A DNA stretch of 64,000 bases from Microbacterium sp. C5A9 (GCF_022627955.1 NZ_JABXGD010000009.1:124001-188000), one strand, 5' to 3'. Shown: positions 41,439 through 50,395, numbered from the stretch's first letter. Numbers and translations: made by a program. Notes: generated by a model not told the origin, from the letters alone.

Positions 41439-42091
41439 TCGCGACCCGCCGCGCCGTCGGCGAGGTCGGCACGGGCGCCGTCGGCCTGCGCACCGTCCAC
41501 CCGCACGTCGTCGGCATGCCGGGCGAGCGAGGTGCCGTAGCGCTCGGTCAGCTGCACCATCAGATCAGGGGTGTCCCGGTCGACGCCGAACACATGTCCG
41601 GGGAAGTCGAGTTCGGGCTGGGCAGCCGCGATCTCTTCGTCGCGATCGGGCGACAGCAGCTGCACCGGGTCGCCGACCGCGACCCACCCGATCGGCACGA
41701 CGGTGCCGGCGGCGAGCACGGCACGCCGGTGCACGATCGCGTTCACGCGCACCTCGCAGCGATCGCCGACCAGCGCACCGTTGAAGACCCTGGCACCGGA
41801 GGCGAGGAACACCTCCTCGCCGACCGTGGCCCCGGCGATGCTCGCGAGCGTGCCCACCAGGGTGTGCGACCCGATGTGCACGGCGTTCGCCGCGGTCGCG
41901 CGGATCAGGGCGTTCTCCATCACGATGACGTGCTCTCCGATGACGATGGGGCCGCCCTCCGCCGTGATCACGGCGCCGTGCAGCACCTGGCAGTGCGGGC
42001 CGATCTCGACGTCGCCGGAGACCACGGCGGTGGGAGCGACGACGGCGGTGTCATGGATCCGGGGCCGAGCCCCGAGGTGCTCGTACAACAT
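41435..42091 (-). CDS. Hexapeptide-repeat protein of the gamma-carbonic anhydrase/PaaY family
   Basis: A 218-residue left-handed beta-helix protein with repeated hexads such as VVAPTAVVSGDVEIGPHCQVLHG, IGEHVIVMENALIRAT and VGEEVFLASGARVFNGALVGD (each quoted in part). A His-rich metal site of true gamma carbonic anhydrases is only partly visible (GPHCQVLHGAVIT, AIVHRRAVL), so enzymatic activity is uncertain. An Ala/Asp-rich tail follows the helix. The ATG at 42091 lies six bases after TACGCT. It leads the operon with the kinase-aminotransferase fusion. Confidence 0.85.
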   Translation of the reverse strand: MLYEHLGARPRIHDTAVVAPTAVVSGDVEIGPHCQVLHGAVITAEGGPIVIGEHVIVMENALIRATAANAVHIGSHTLVGTLASIAGATVGEEVFLASGARVFNGALVGDRCEVRVNAIVHRRAVLAAGTVVPIGWVAVGDPVQLLSPDRDEEIAAAQPELDFPGHVFGVDRDTPDLMVQLTERYGTSLARHADDVRVDGAQADGARADLADGAAGRE

Positions 42092-42103
42092 GACGCCAGC
42101 GTA
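42092..42103 (-). promoter_or_regulatory. Leaderless -10 box for the hexapeptide/kinase-aminotransferase operon
   Basis: TACGCT on the minus strand (42103-42098), six bases, then ATG at 42091. Confidence 0.55.
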
Positions 42104-42129
42104 GCGCCGTCACGGTCGCGGCGAGAGGC

Positions 42130-42291
42130 TCACTCCTTGGTCGCCGCGCGACCTCTCAGCAGGCCGACGACCGCGGTCGCGACGAAGAGCACGATGCCCA
42201 CGACCGCCAGCCACAGCAGGCCCTCGACCAGGAAGCCGAAGACCGAGAGGCACGCCCACACCACGAGGAGGAGGATCAGAAGAATCCACAT
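42130..42291 (-). CDS. Small hydrophobic membrane protein
   Basis: A 53-residue protein made of two hydrophobic segments (residues 2-24 and 27-46) ending in LLRGRAATKE. It resembles the many short, stress-associated actinobacterial and firmicute membrane peptides of unknown role. The longer frame to 42588 runs antisense to the SDR gene and is not credible. The RBS is weak (CCAGG). Confidence 0.68.
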   Translation of the reverse strand: MWILLILLLVVWACLSVFGFLVEGLLWLAVVGIVLFVATAVVGLLRGRAATKE

Positions 42292-42331
42292 GCCTGGAGC
42301 ATGCGCGCGGCGCTCCCGACAGCACACCCCG

Positions 42332-42375
42332 TTGACGCACGCGCCGGAAGTGAGTAGCGCACGCCCTGCTACGCT
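42332..42375 (+). promoter_or_regulatory. Candidate promoter elements upstream of the SDR gene
   Basis: TTGACG at 42332-42337 lies 17 bases before TAGCGC (42355-42360). A second -10-like box, TACGCT, is at 42370-42375, seven bases before the mini-ORF ATG CAA TGC AGG TGA (42383-42397). Confidence 0.4.
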
Positions 42376-42466
42376 GTCGCCCATGCAATGCAGGTGACTC
42401 GATCTCCCTCCCGCCTCCGGCCGCCGTTCGGCGCGCCCACGGCATCCTCGATCGAAAGGCTCACCC

Positions 42467-43348
42467 ATGCACTCCGCCGACCTCCCGCTCTTCGGACGCA
42501 CCGCGCTCGTGACCGGCGTCTCCCGCCGACGCGGCATCGGATTCGCGACCGCGACCACCCTCGCCGCTCTCGGCGCGAACGTGTTCATCCACCATTTCCG
42601 CCCGCACGATCTCGATCACCCGTGGGGCGGCGACGACCTCGATGCGGTTCGCGCCGGCATCCGCGACGCTCTCGCATCGGGAGCCGTCATGGGCGATGCC
42701 CCGGCGGATCTGCGTGACCCCGAGAGCATCGAACCGCTGCTCGACGCGGCGACGGACCTGTCTGGCCGACTCGACATCGTCGTCTGCAATCAGGCGATGA
42801 GCGGCGGTGACGGCACGATCTTCGACATGACGGCCGACCGCCTCGACGCGCACTGGCAGGCGAACGCGCGCGCCTCGCTTCTGCTGACCGCCGGGTTCGC
42901 CCGGCGCCGTCGCCAGGAGCTCGGGGGCGACGTCACGCCGACCGCCCGGCCCGGTGACAGCATCCCCTCGCTCGGCCCGTTCGAGAAGCCCACGGGCCAC
43001 GTCGTCTGGATGACGTCGGGGCAGATCCACGGAGCGATGCGCGGCGAGATCTCCTACGCGACGAGCAAGGCCGCACTGGCGGGCATCACCCGGGCGACGG
43101 CGGCCGAGCTCCTCGACGTGGGGATCGTGCTGAACACCGTCAACCCCGGGCCTGTGAACACCGGGTACCTCGATGCGGAGACGACGGATCGAGATCTGTC
43201 CGGCGTCGACGAGTGGATCTCCGGGACCCCGTTCGGTCGCGTCGGTCGCCCCGACGACCCCGCGCGGCTGATCGGCTGGCTGTGCACCGACGCCGGGTCG
43301 TGGGTGGTCGGGCAGGTGCTGACCACGGACGGCGGATTCTCGCTGTAG
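42467..43348 (+). CDS. Short-chain dehydrogenase/reductase
   Basis: A 293-residue SDR oxidoreductase. The cofactor loop is TALVTGVSRRRGIGFATA near residues 11-28, the NAG-like motif is VVCNQAMSGG, the catalytic serine region is VVWMTSGQIHG, and the active site is YATSKAAL. The C-terminal GSWVVGQVLTTDGGFSL is typical. The Arg residues after the glycine loop favour NADP(H). The substrate is unknown. The RBS AAAGG precedes the ATG. Confidence 0.92.
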   Translation: MHSADLPLFGRTALVTGVSRRRGIGFATATTLAALGANVFIHHFRPHDLDHPWGGDDLDAVRAGIRDALASGAVMGDAPADLRDPESIEPLLDAATDLSGRLDIVVCNQAMSGGDGTIFDMTADRLDAHWQANARASLLLTAGFARRRRQELGGDVTPTARPGDSIPSLGPFEKPTGHVVWMTSGQIHGAMRGEISYATSKAALAGITRATAAELLDVGIVLNTVNPGPVNTGYLDAETTDRDLSGVDEWISGTPFGRVGRPDDPARLIGWLCTDAGSWVVGQVLTTDGGFSL

Positions 43349-43360
43349 CGGGTCACCCGC

Positions 43361-46300
43361 TCACTCGGCCGTGACCGGCTCGGGGAAGATCGCGGTGAAC
43401 AGCTGACCGACCCACTGGAGAAGCTCCGCATCCGGCAGGGGCTCGACGCCGACGCCGATCGCCGCGGGAACCGTGGGCATCGGCACGACGAGCGCCTCGC
43501 CGCCTGCCACCAGCTTCGCCTTCGGGTAGAGCCGCTGCAGGCGCACCTTGATCGAATCCTCGAGCCGGGCGGGCGCGATGCGGAGGTTCGACCCCATCAC
43601 GACGACGTCGGAGAGCCCCGCCCGAGCGGCGCGGCGACGCAGTCGGGCGACCGCGATCAGGCCCTCGACGTCTTCCGGCGGAGTGCCGTACCGGTCGGTC
43701 AGCTCGTCGATGACCAGGTCGATCGCGTCGTCCTTCGCCGTCGCGCTCGAGGCCGCCGAGAGCTTCTGATACGCCTCGAGACGCAGCCGCTCGCTGTCGA
43801 TGTAGTACTCGGGGATGCGCGCTTCCAGGGGCAGCTCGAGTCGGAGCTCCTGACCGGAGTCGACGTCCTCGCCTCGGAAGGTCGCGACGGCTTCGCCGAT
43901 CATGCGGAGGTAGAGATCGAATCCCACGCCCGCGATGTGACCCGCCTGCTCGCCCCCGAGCAGGTTTCCCGCCCCACGCAGCTCGAGGTCCTTGAGCGCG
44001 ACCTGCATGCCGGAGCCGAGATCGTTGTTGACCGCGATCGTCTGCAGCCGGTCGGCCGCGGTCTCACTGAGCGGCTTCATCTCGTCGTAGAGGAAGTAGG
44101 CGTAGGCGCGCTCGCGTCCTCGTCCGACACGTCCGCGCAGCTGATGGAGCTGGCTGAGGCCGTACTTGTCGGCACGGTCGATGATGATCGTGTTCGCGTT
44201 GGAGATGTCGAGACCGGTCTCGATGATCGTGGTCGAGACGAGCACATCGAACTTGCGCTCCCAGAAGTCGTCGACGACCTGCTCGAGCGCGTGCTCGCCC
44301 ATCTGCCCGTGGGCCACCGCGATGCGCGCCTCCGGCACGAGCTCGGCGAGTTCGGCTGCGACGCGCTGGATGGACTGCACCCGGTTGTGCACGAAGAAGA
44401 CCTGGCCCTCGCGGAGGATCTCGCGCCGGATCGCCGCGGTGATCTGCTTGTCGCTGCGCGGTCCGACGAACGACAGGATCGGATGCCGGTCCTCCGGCGG
44501 CGTCGCCAGCGTCGACATCTCGCGGATGCCGGTGACGGCCATCTCGAGCGTGCGCGGGATCGGGGTCGCGCTCATGGCGAGGATGTCGACGTTCATCTTC
44601 ATCTTCTTGAGCGTGTCCTTGTGCTCGACGCCGAAGCGCTGCTCCTCGTCGATGATCATCAGCCCCAGGTCTTTGAACATGACCTGGTCGGTGAGGATGC
44701 GGTGGGTGCCGATCACCATGTCGACCGTGCCGTCGAGCAGCCCGTCGAGCGTCAGACGCGCTTCCTTGTCGGTCTGGAAGCGCGAGAGCGGCCGCACCTT
44801 GACCGGGAACCCGGCGAACCGCTCGGTGAAGGTCTCGAGGTGCTGCTTCACGAGCAGCGTGGTCGGCACGAGCATCGCGACCTGCTTGCCGTCCTGGATC
44901 GCCTTGAACGCCGCACGGACGGCGACCTCGGTCTTGCCGAAGCCGACGTCGCCCGAGAGCAGGCGATCCATCGGGATCGGCCGTTCCATGTCGGCCTTGA
45001 TCTCGTCGATGGTCTGCAGCTGGTCGAGTGTCTCGGCGAACGGGAACGCCTCTTCGAGCTCACGCTGCCAGGGGGTGTCGGGTCCGAACGCATGCCCCTT
45101 GGCGCTCATCCGCGCCGAGTAGAGCTTGACGAGTTCGACCGCGATGTCGCGCACGGCCTTGCGGGCCTTGCCCTTCGCCTGCGACCAGTCGCTGCCGCCC
45201 ATCTTCGACAGGGTCGGCCCCTCACCGCCGACGTACTTCGAGAGCAGGTCGAGCTGGTCGGTGGGCACGAACAGCTTGTCGCCCGGGTAGCCGCGCTTCG
45301 ACGGCGCGTACTCGAGCACGAGATAGTCGCGCGTCGACTTGGTCGCGTTGCGGCCGCCGGTCGACACCTCGCGCTGCGTCATCTCGACGAACCGGCCGAT
45401 GCCGTGCGTGTTGTGCACGACGAAGTCGCCCGGCTTGAGCTGCAGCGGGTCGACGACGTTCTTCCGACGCGACGCGAGCTTCTTGACGACGCGCTGGTCG
45501 CCGCCGATCGTGCGCCCGTAGAACTCGTTGTCGGTGAGGACCGCGAGCTTGGCCTCGGGGATCTGGAATCCGGCCTCGACGGATCCGGTCACGAGCGTCG
45601 CGACGCCCGTGACCGGTGCGTCGTCGAGCCTGTCGACGATGCGCGCCGCGACACCGCGATCGGAGAGGACGTCGCGTGCCCGGTCGACGAGACCGGCGCC
45701 CGCGGCGATGACGACCACGCGCCATCCCTCAGCGACCTTGGCGTCGACGAACGAGATCGCGCCGTCGACGTTCCCGTGGAACGACGGGATGACGGAGGCG
45801 TCGATGGTCTCGGCATCCTCGCCGCCCATCACGAACGGGCTCAGCCGCCACCAGACGCCGCCGCGGTCGCGCACGACCTCGCGCAATCGGGCGATCGTGA
45901 GGAAGTCACCGGCGCCGAGGTCGATCGGCGCCGAGGCACCGGAGGTCGCCGCGCTCCACGCGGCATCGAGGAACTCGCGGTTCGTCTCGCCGAGGGTGAT
46001 GGCTCGGGCGCTCGAGCGCTCGGGGTCGACGACCGCGGTCGCGCTGCCCTCGGGCAGATACTCGGCGAGCGACTTGAGCGGACCGGAGACCGCCGGGAGC
46101 AGCGACTCCATGCCCTCGACGGGGATGCCCTCGGACATCTTCTCGAGCATGCCCGCGATGGCAGGGAAGCCGCCGATCAGAGCCCTCGCGCGATCGCGCA
46201 CGTCGGGAGTCAGCAGCAGCTCGCGGCTGGGCGGAAGATCGACGCCGGTGACGTCGCCGGGGAGCGAGCGCTGGTCGGCGACCGAGAACGCGCGGATCTG

Positions 46301-46924
46301 ATCGACCTCGTCGCCGAAGAACTCGACGCGGAACGGATGCTCCGAGATCGCGGGGAAGACGTCGAGGATGCCCCCGCGGACCGCGAACTCGCCTCGTCGC
46401 GACACCATGTCGACGCGGGTGTAGGCGCGCTCGACGAGCTGCTCGACGACGCGGTCGAGCTCGTGCCCCCGGGTGCCGGCACGCAGCTCGAGCGGGGCGA
46501 TCTCGCCGAGATTGCCGGCGATCGGCTGCAGCGCCGCCCGCACGGACGCCACCACGACCAGCGGATGCTCTCCGGACCAGTCCGCGACACGGCGGAGGGT
46601 CTGCAGACGCTGGCCGACCGTGTCGGGGCTCGGGCTGAGCCGCTCGTGCGGGAGCGTCTCCCACGCGGGGAAGGTCAGGATCTCGGCGTCGGGGATGTAC
46701 GCGCCGAGCGCCGCGGCGAGACTCTCGGCCCGCCGACCGGTCGGCACGACGGTGAGCAGCGCGGCGGGATGCCCGGCGGCGCGGCGCTTGTCGAGCAGCC
46801 CGGCGAGCGCCGGGGCGTCGAGACCGTCGACGAGGCCCAGATCGGCATCGGTCTGCGCCCAGCTGAGGGCGTCACGAAAAAGAGACGCCTCTTCCAAGGC
46901 GCGCAGAATCCCCGGAACAGTCAC
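43361..46924 (-). CDS. mfd: Transcription-repair coupling factor Mfd
   Basis: Mfd removes RNA polymerase stalled at DNA lesions and recruits UvrA. The 1187-residue protein shows the UvrB-homology region near 70-330, the RNA polymerase-interacting domain (LKPGDFVVHNTHGIGRFVEM), and the RecG-like motor with Walker A SGDVGFGKTEVA, DEEQ box MIIDEEQRFGVEHKD, and SATPIPRTLEMA. The TRG region LHQLRGRVGRGRERAYAYF and a C-terminal TRCF domain follow. The GTG at 46924 lies six bases after TAGGCT, so the mRNA is probably leaderless. Confidence 0.97.
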   Translation of the reverse strand: MTVPGILRALEEASLFRDALSWAQTDADLGLVDGLDAPALAGLLDKRRAAGHPAALLTVVPTGRRAESLAAALGAYIPDAEILTFPAWETLPHERLSPSPDTVGQRLQTLRRVADWSGEHPLVVVASVRAALQPIAGNLGEIAPLELRAGTRGHELDRVVEQLVERAYTRVDMVSRRGEFAVRGGILDVFPAISEHPFRVEFFGDEVDQIRAFSVADQRSLPGDVTGVDLPPSRELLLTPDVRDRARALIGGFPAIAGMLEKMSEGIPVEGMESLLPAVSGPLKSLAEYLPEGSATAVVDPERSSARAITLGETNREFLDAAWSAATSGASAPIDLGAGDFLTIARLREVVRDRGGVWWRLSPFVMGGEDAETIDASVIPSFHGNVDGAISFVDAKVAEGWRVVVIAAGAGLVDRARDVLSDRGVAARIVDRLDDAPVTGVATLVTGSVEAGFQIPEAKLAVLTDNEFYGRTIGGDQRVVKKLASRRKNVVDPLQLKPGDFVVHNTHGIGRFVEMTQREVSTGGRNATKSTRDYLVLEYAPSKRGYPGDKLFVPTDQLDLLSKYVGGEGPTLSKMGGSDWSQAKGKARKAVRDIAVELVKLYSARMSAKGHAFGPDTPWQRELEEAFPFAETLDQLQTIDEIKADMERPIPMDRLLSGDVGFGKTEVAVRAAFKAIQDGKQVAMLVPTTLLVKQHLETFTERFAGFPVKVRPLSRFQTDKEARLTLDGLLDGTVDMVIGTHRILTDQVMFKDLGLMIIDEEQRFGVEHKDTLKKMKMNVDILAMSATPIPRTLEMAVTGIREMSTLATPPEDRHPILSFVGPRSDKQITAAIRREILREGQVFFVHNRVQSIQRVAAELAELVPEARIAVAHGQMGEHALEQVVDDFWERKFDVLVSTTIIETGLDISNANTIIIDRADKYGLSQLHQLRGRVGRGRERAYAYFLYDEMKPLSETAADRLQTIAVNNDLGSGMQVALKDLELRGAGNLLGGEQAGHIAGVGFDLYLRMIGEAVATFRGEDVDSGQELRLELPLEARIPEYYIDSERLRLEAYQKLSAASSATAKDDAIDLVIDELTDRYGTPPEDVEGLIAVARLRRRAARAGLSDVVVMGSNLRIAPARLEDSIKVRLQRLYPKAKLVAGGEALVVPMPTVPAAIGVGVEPLPDAELLQWVGQLFTAIFPEPVTAE

Positions 46925-46936
46925 CGGACAAGCCTA
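46925..46936 (-). promoter_or_regulatory. Leaderless -10 box for mfd
   Basis: TAGGCT on the minus strand (46936-46931), six bases, then GTG at 46924. Confidence 0.55.
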
Positions 46937-46989
46937 GCCGCGGCCACCGACACCGGCCTCGACGATCGAGGGGCGCGTGCTCGCGGCCT

Positions 46990-47001
46990 TAGGATTCTCG
47001 G
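46990..47001 (+). promoter_or_regulatory. Leaderless -10 box for the GNAT gene
   Basis: TAGGAT at 46990-46995, six bases, then ATG at 47002. It is divergent from the mfd box within 77 bases. Confidence 0.55.
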
Positions 47002-47565
47002 ATGCACCCGGTCACCCTCACCACCGAACGCCTCGTCCTCCACGTGCCGGACGACGCGGACGTCGATGCGATCACGGCTGCGTGCCAGGACCCCGAGATC
47101 CCCCGGTGGACGACGGTGCCGAGCCCGTACTTCCGGAAGGACGCCGAGGACTACGTGCGTCTGATCGGCGAGTGGTGGGCGGACGGGAGCCAGGCGATCT
47201 GGTGCGCGTACCGCGACGGCGAGCTGGTCGCCTCGATCGGACTGCATCACATCGAGCGCCACCCGGCGGGAGGATACGCCGAGATCGGATACTGGGTGAC
47301 TCCCGAGGCCCGCGGCAACGGATACCTGGTCGAGGCCGGACACGCGGTCGTCGACTGGGCCTTCCGCGAGCTCGACCTCGCACGCCTGGGCTGGCGTGCC
47401 GTGGCGGGCAACGTCCCCTCGGCCCGGGCTGCGCGTGCACTCGGGTTCCGCTACGAGGGGATGGCGCGCCAGGGCCTCACGAGTCAGCGCGGTCGCGACG
47501 ACGGCTGGTTCGCAGGGCTGCTCGCGACCGACGACCGCACGCCGGTCGCCTGGCCGGTGCTCTAG
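47002..47565 (+). CDS. GNAT family N-acetyltransferase (RimJ/RimL-like)
   Basis: A 187-residue acetyltransferase of the Acetyltransf_3 type. The N-terminal TERLVLHVPDDADVDAI, the middle AEIGYWVTPEARGNGYLVEAG (acetyl-CoA loop, R-G-N-G-Y), and the late NVPSARAARALGFRYEGMAR are characteristic. Relatives acetylate ribosomal protein N-termini or small amines; the acceptor here is unknown. It is followed 33 bases later by the Fpg-like gene. Confidence 0.9.
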   Translation: MHPVTLTTERLVLHVPDDADVDAITAACQDPEIPRWTTVPSPYFRKDAEDYVRLIGEWWADGSQAIWCAYRDGELVASIGLHHIERHPAGGYAEIGYWVTPEARGNGYLVEAGHAVVDWAFRELDLARLGWRAVAGNVPSARAARALGFRYEGMARQGLTSQRGRDDGWFAGLLATDDRTPVAWPVL

Positions 47566-47598
47566 GCGGATGTCCGACCCCGGTGGCAGGATGATCGC

Positions 47599-48462
47599 AT
47601 GCCGGAGATGCCGGAAGTCCAGGGACTCACGACCTTCCTCGCCGAACGCGCGGTCGGTCGGACGATCGTCCGCACGAGCGTGGGCGCGATCGCCGCGCTG
47701 AAGACCTACGATCCGCCGAACACCGCGCTGCACGGCACGGAGATCACCGGCGCCTCCCGCCGCGGCAAGTTCATCGTGCTGTCCTGCGGTGACGATCTTC
47801 ACCTCGTGTTCCACCTCGCGAAAGCGGGATGGCTGCGCTGGTACGAGAGCCTGCCGACGACGCTGATCAAGCCGGGCAAGTCGCCGATCGCGCTGCGCGT
47901 CGGTCTCGACGACGAGAGCGGGTTCGACCTGACGGAGGCCGGCACGAAGAAGTCGCTCGCCGTCTACGTCGTGCGGGCACCCGATGAGGTGCCCGGCATC
48001 GCACGGCTGGGGCCCGACCCCCTCGAGGCCTCGTTCACCCGCGAGTCGTTCGCCGAGCTGCTCCGCGGCCGGCGGACCCAGATCAAGGGCCTGCTCCGAG
48101 ATCAGAGCGTCATCGCGGGCATCGGCAACGCCTACTCCGACGAGATCCTGCACGCCGCCCGCATGTCGCCCTACGCGATCGCCGACAAGCTCGGGGATGA
48201 CGAGGTCGATCGTCTGTTCGCGGCGATGACGGCCACTCTGGCCGACGCCGTGAGCGAGGCATCCGGTAAGCCCCCGGCCGATCTCAAGGACGCGAAGCGG
48301 CGCGGCATGCAGGTGCACGCTCGTCGAGGCGAGGCCTGCCCGGTCTGCGGCGACACGGTGCGGAGCGTCTTCTTCGCCGACCGCTCTCTGGAGTACTGCC
48401 CCACCTGTCAGACCGGCGGGAAGGCGCTGGCCGATCGCCGCCTGTCGAGGCTTCTGAAGTAG
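47599..48462 (+). CDS. Fpg/Nei family DNA glycosylase
   Basis: A 287-residue base-excision repair enzyme. The N-terminus MPEMPEVQ keeps the catalytic Pro2 and Glu3, and RRGKFIVL carries the active-site lysine near residue 57. The helix-two-turn-helix region is GLLRDQSVIAGIGNAYSDEILHAARMSP, quoted here as QSVIAGIGNAYSDEILHAA. The C-terminal zinc finger is CPVCGDTVRSVFFADRSLEYCPTC (four Cys). It is shorter in conserved loops than classical MutM, so the damage specificity is unclear. CAGGAT six bases before ATG is a near match to the leaderless pattern. Confidence 0.92.
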   Translation: MPEMPEVQGLTTFLAERAVGRTIVRTSVGAIAALKTYDPPNTALHGTEITGASRRGKFIVLSCGDDLHLVFHLAKAGWLRWYESLPTTLIKPGKSPIALRVGLDDESGFDLTEAGTKKSLAVYVVRAPDEVPGIARLGPDPLEASFTRESFAELLRGRRTQIKGLLRDQSVIAGIGNAYSDEILHAARMSPYAIADKLGDDEVDRLFAAMTATLADAVSEASGKPPADLKDAKRRGMQVHARRGEACPVCGDTVRSVFFADRSLEYCPTCQTGGKALADRRLSRLLK

Positions 48463-48501
48463 CACTTCGACGCGGAATGAAATGCATTCGGCGCGCCTTG
48501 T

Positions 48502-48507
48502 ACACTC
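48502..48507 (+). promoter_or_regulatory. Candidate -10 box for the riboflavin operon
   Basis: TACACT lies 12 bases before the first stem of the FMN aptamer. No good -35 is visible. Confidence 0.45.
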
Positions 48508-48518
48508 AGAGCATCAAC

Positions 48519-48660
48519 GTGCTCCGGGGTCGGTGTGAATCCGAACCGGCGGTGACAGTCCGCGAGCGTCTCGGTTCTCCGAGATGCCGATCCGGTGGAA
48601 ATCCGGGACCGACGGTGATGTGAGGCGCAGCCTCACTAGTCCGGAAGGGAGGCAGCACGG
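48519..48660 (+). promoter_or_regulatory. FMN riboswitch (RFN element)
   Basis: The closing stem cgtgct (48519-48524) pairs with agcacg (48655-48660). Between them lie the conserved RFN blocks ggggtcggtgtgaatccgaa, cggcggtgacagtccgcga, atccggtggaaatccgg, gaccgacggtga and ctagtccggaagggaggcag, all in canonical order. It senses FMN and controls the rib operon. No downstream terminator hairpin with a T-tract is evident before ribD (start 48732), so control of translation initiation is more likely; that is inference. Confidence 0.96.
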
Positions 48661-48731
48661 TGCGCCGCCGCGCGCGCGTTCTGCCTGCGTCCCCTTCGAG
48701 GAGAATCCCGGAGCCTCAGAGAGGACCACGG

Positions 48732-49766
48732 ATGGCAGTGAACGAGGCAGAACGCCGGGCGATGAGCCGCGCGCTCGAGCTCGCGACGCTCGGCCCGCGA
48801 GGCGTGAACCCGCAGGTCGGCGCCGTCATCCTCTCCCCCGACGGCACGGTGCTCGCCGAGGGGTGGCACCACGGCGCCGGTACGCCGCACGCCGAGGTCG
48901 ATGCGCTCGCGAAGCTCGAGCCCGGAGCGGCGCACGGGGCCACGGCCGTCGTCACCCTCGAACCCTGCAACCACACCGGACGCACGGGTCCCTGCGCGGT
49001 CGCGCTCATCGAGGCAGGAATCGCCCGCGTCGTCTACGCCCTCGACGACCCCGGAGCGGTATCGGGCGGGGGCGCTGAGCGTCTTCGCGATGCCGGTGTC
49101 AGCGTCGACGCCGGCGAGCAGGCCGACGTCGCACAGCGCATCATCGACGGCTGGCTCACCGCCCAGCGCCTGGGCCGCCCGCACGTGACGGTGAAGTGGG
49201 CGCAGTCGCTCGACGGGCGTGCCGCCGCGGCCGACGGCACCAGCCAGTGGATCACCGGGCCCGACGCACGCGGCGACGTCCACCGCCGTCGCGCGGCCGC
49301 CGACGCGATCGTCGTCGGCACCGGCACCGTCCTCGCCGACGACCCCTCGCTGACCGCTCGCGACGGCGCCTCGCTCTTCGAGAGCCAGCCCGTGCCCGTC
49401 GTGATCGGCGCGCGCCCGACGCCCGACGACGCCGCGATCCGCCGCCACCCGAAGGCGCCCCTCTTCTACGACACGCGTGATCTGCACGCAGTGCTCGCCG
49501 ACCTTCACCGACGCGGTGTGCAGCGGGTCTTCGTCGAAGGCGGACCCACTCTCGCGAGCGCGTTCGTCGCCGAGGGCCTCGCCGACCAGGTGCTGGCGTA
49601 CATCGCGCCCGTGCTGCTCGGCGGCGGGCGCCTCGCGCTCACCGACATCGGCGTGCCGTCGATCGACGCCGCGCGCCGTCTGACGATCGACGAGTGGCTG
49701 CCGCTGGGCGACGATCTGCTCGCGATCGCCCACCCTGCGCTCGACCTGGAAGAAGGAGTCGCCTGA
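48732..49766 (+). CDS. ribD: Bifunctional riboflavin deaminase/reductase
   Basis: A 344-residue enzyme catalysing the second and third steps of riboflavin synthesis. The N-terminal cytidine-deaminase-like domain has the zinc motif TPHAEVDAL (His53, Glu55) and LEPCNHTGRTGPC (Cys79, Cys88). The C-terminal reductase domain includes VKWAQSLDGRAAAADGTSQWITGP and VFVEGGPTLASAF. The ATG at 48732 follows GAGAGG; the open frame back to 48660 begins inside the riboswitch and is rejected. The stop overlaps ribE (TGATG). Confidence 0.96.
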   Translation: MAVNEAERRAMSRALELATLGPRGVNPQVGAVILSPDGTVLAEGWHHGAGTPHAEVDALAKLEPGAAHGATAVVTLEPCNHTGRTGPCAVALIEAGIARVVYALDDPGAVSGGGAERLRDAGVSVDAGEQADVAQRIIDGWLTAQRLGRPHVTVKWAQSLDGRAAAADGTSQWITGPDARGDVHRRRAAADAIVVGTGTVLADDPSLTARDGASLFESQPVPVVIGARPTPDDAAIRRHPKAPLFYDTRDLHAVLADLHRRGVQRVFVEGGPTLASAFVAEGLADQVLAYIAPVLLGGGRLALTDIGVPSIDAARRLTIDEWLPLGDDLLAIAHPALDLEEGVA

Positions 49767-50395
49767 TGTTCACCGGAATCATCGAGGAGATCGGAGAGAT
49801 CACCGCGATCTCCCCCGCCGGCGACGGATGGCGGCTGACCGTGCGAGCCCCGAAGGCGGCGTCCGACGCCGTGCACGGCGAATCCATCGCCGTCTCGGGT
49901 GTGTGCCTCACGGTCGTCGACTCGACCGCGGACACCTTCGACGCAGACGTCATGAAGCAGACCCTCGACGTCGCGGCACTCGGCGCGGCATCCGTCGGCA
50001 CCCGCGTCAACATCGAGAAGGCCATGCCGGTCGGCGCGCGACTCGGCGGCCACATCGTGCAGGGCCATGTCGACGGCGTCGGCAGCATCGTCGAGGTGCG
50101 CCCGGGCGCGCAGTGGAGCGTGCTGCGGGTCTCGCTGCCCGACGATCTCGCGCCGCTCGTCGTCGACAAAGGATCGATCTCGGTCGACGGGACCTCGCTC
50201 ACCGTCAGCGCGGTCAGCGCGGTCGATGAGGCCGCCCCCTGGTTCGAGATCTCGCTGATCCCCGAGACCCTGGCCGCCACCACCCTCGGCTCCCGCGCGG
50301 TCGGCGACCGCGTCAACCTCGAGACCGACATCCTCGCCCGCCATGTGGAGCGTCTGCTGGCGTTCCGGGCAGCACCGGAAGGAGGCTCGCGATGA
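49766..50395 (+). CDS. ribE: Riboflavin synthase alpha chain
   Basis: A 209-residue protein that dismutates two lumazine molecules to riboflavin. It begins with MFTGIIEEIGEI and shows two lumazine-binding repeats of about 95 residues, each with a G-V-CLTV or G-TSLTV type core (SGVCLTVVDSTADTF and VDGTSLTVSAVSA) and the GHIVQGHVDGVG motif. It overlaps ribD by one base and ribAB by four. Confidence 0.96.
   Translation: MFTGIIEEIGEITAISPAGDGWRLTVRAPKAASDAVHGESIAVSGVCLTVVDSTADTFDADVMKQTLDVAALGAASVGTRVNIEKAMPVGARLGGHIVQGHVDGVGSIVEVRPGAQWSVLRVSLPDDLAPLVVDKGSISVDGTSLTVSAVSAVDEAAPWFEISLIPETLAATTLGSRAVGDRVNLETDILARHVERLLAFRAAPEGGSR

Noticed and set aside
43937..47164. 1075-codon frame opposite mfd
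   Set aside because: It is a shadow of mfd. The composition is dominated by Arg, Asp, Glu, His, Leu and Val, with no recognisable motif.
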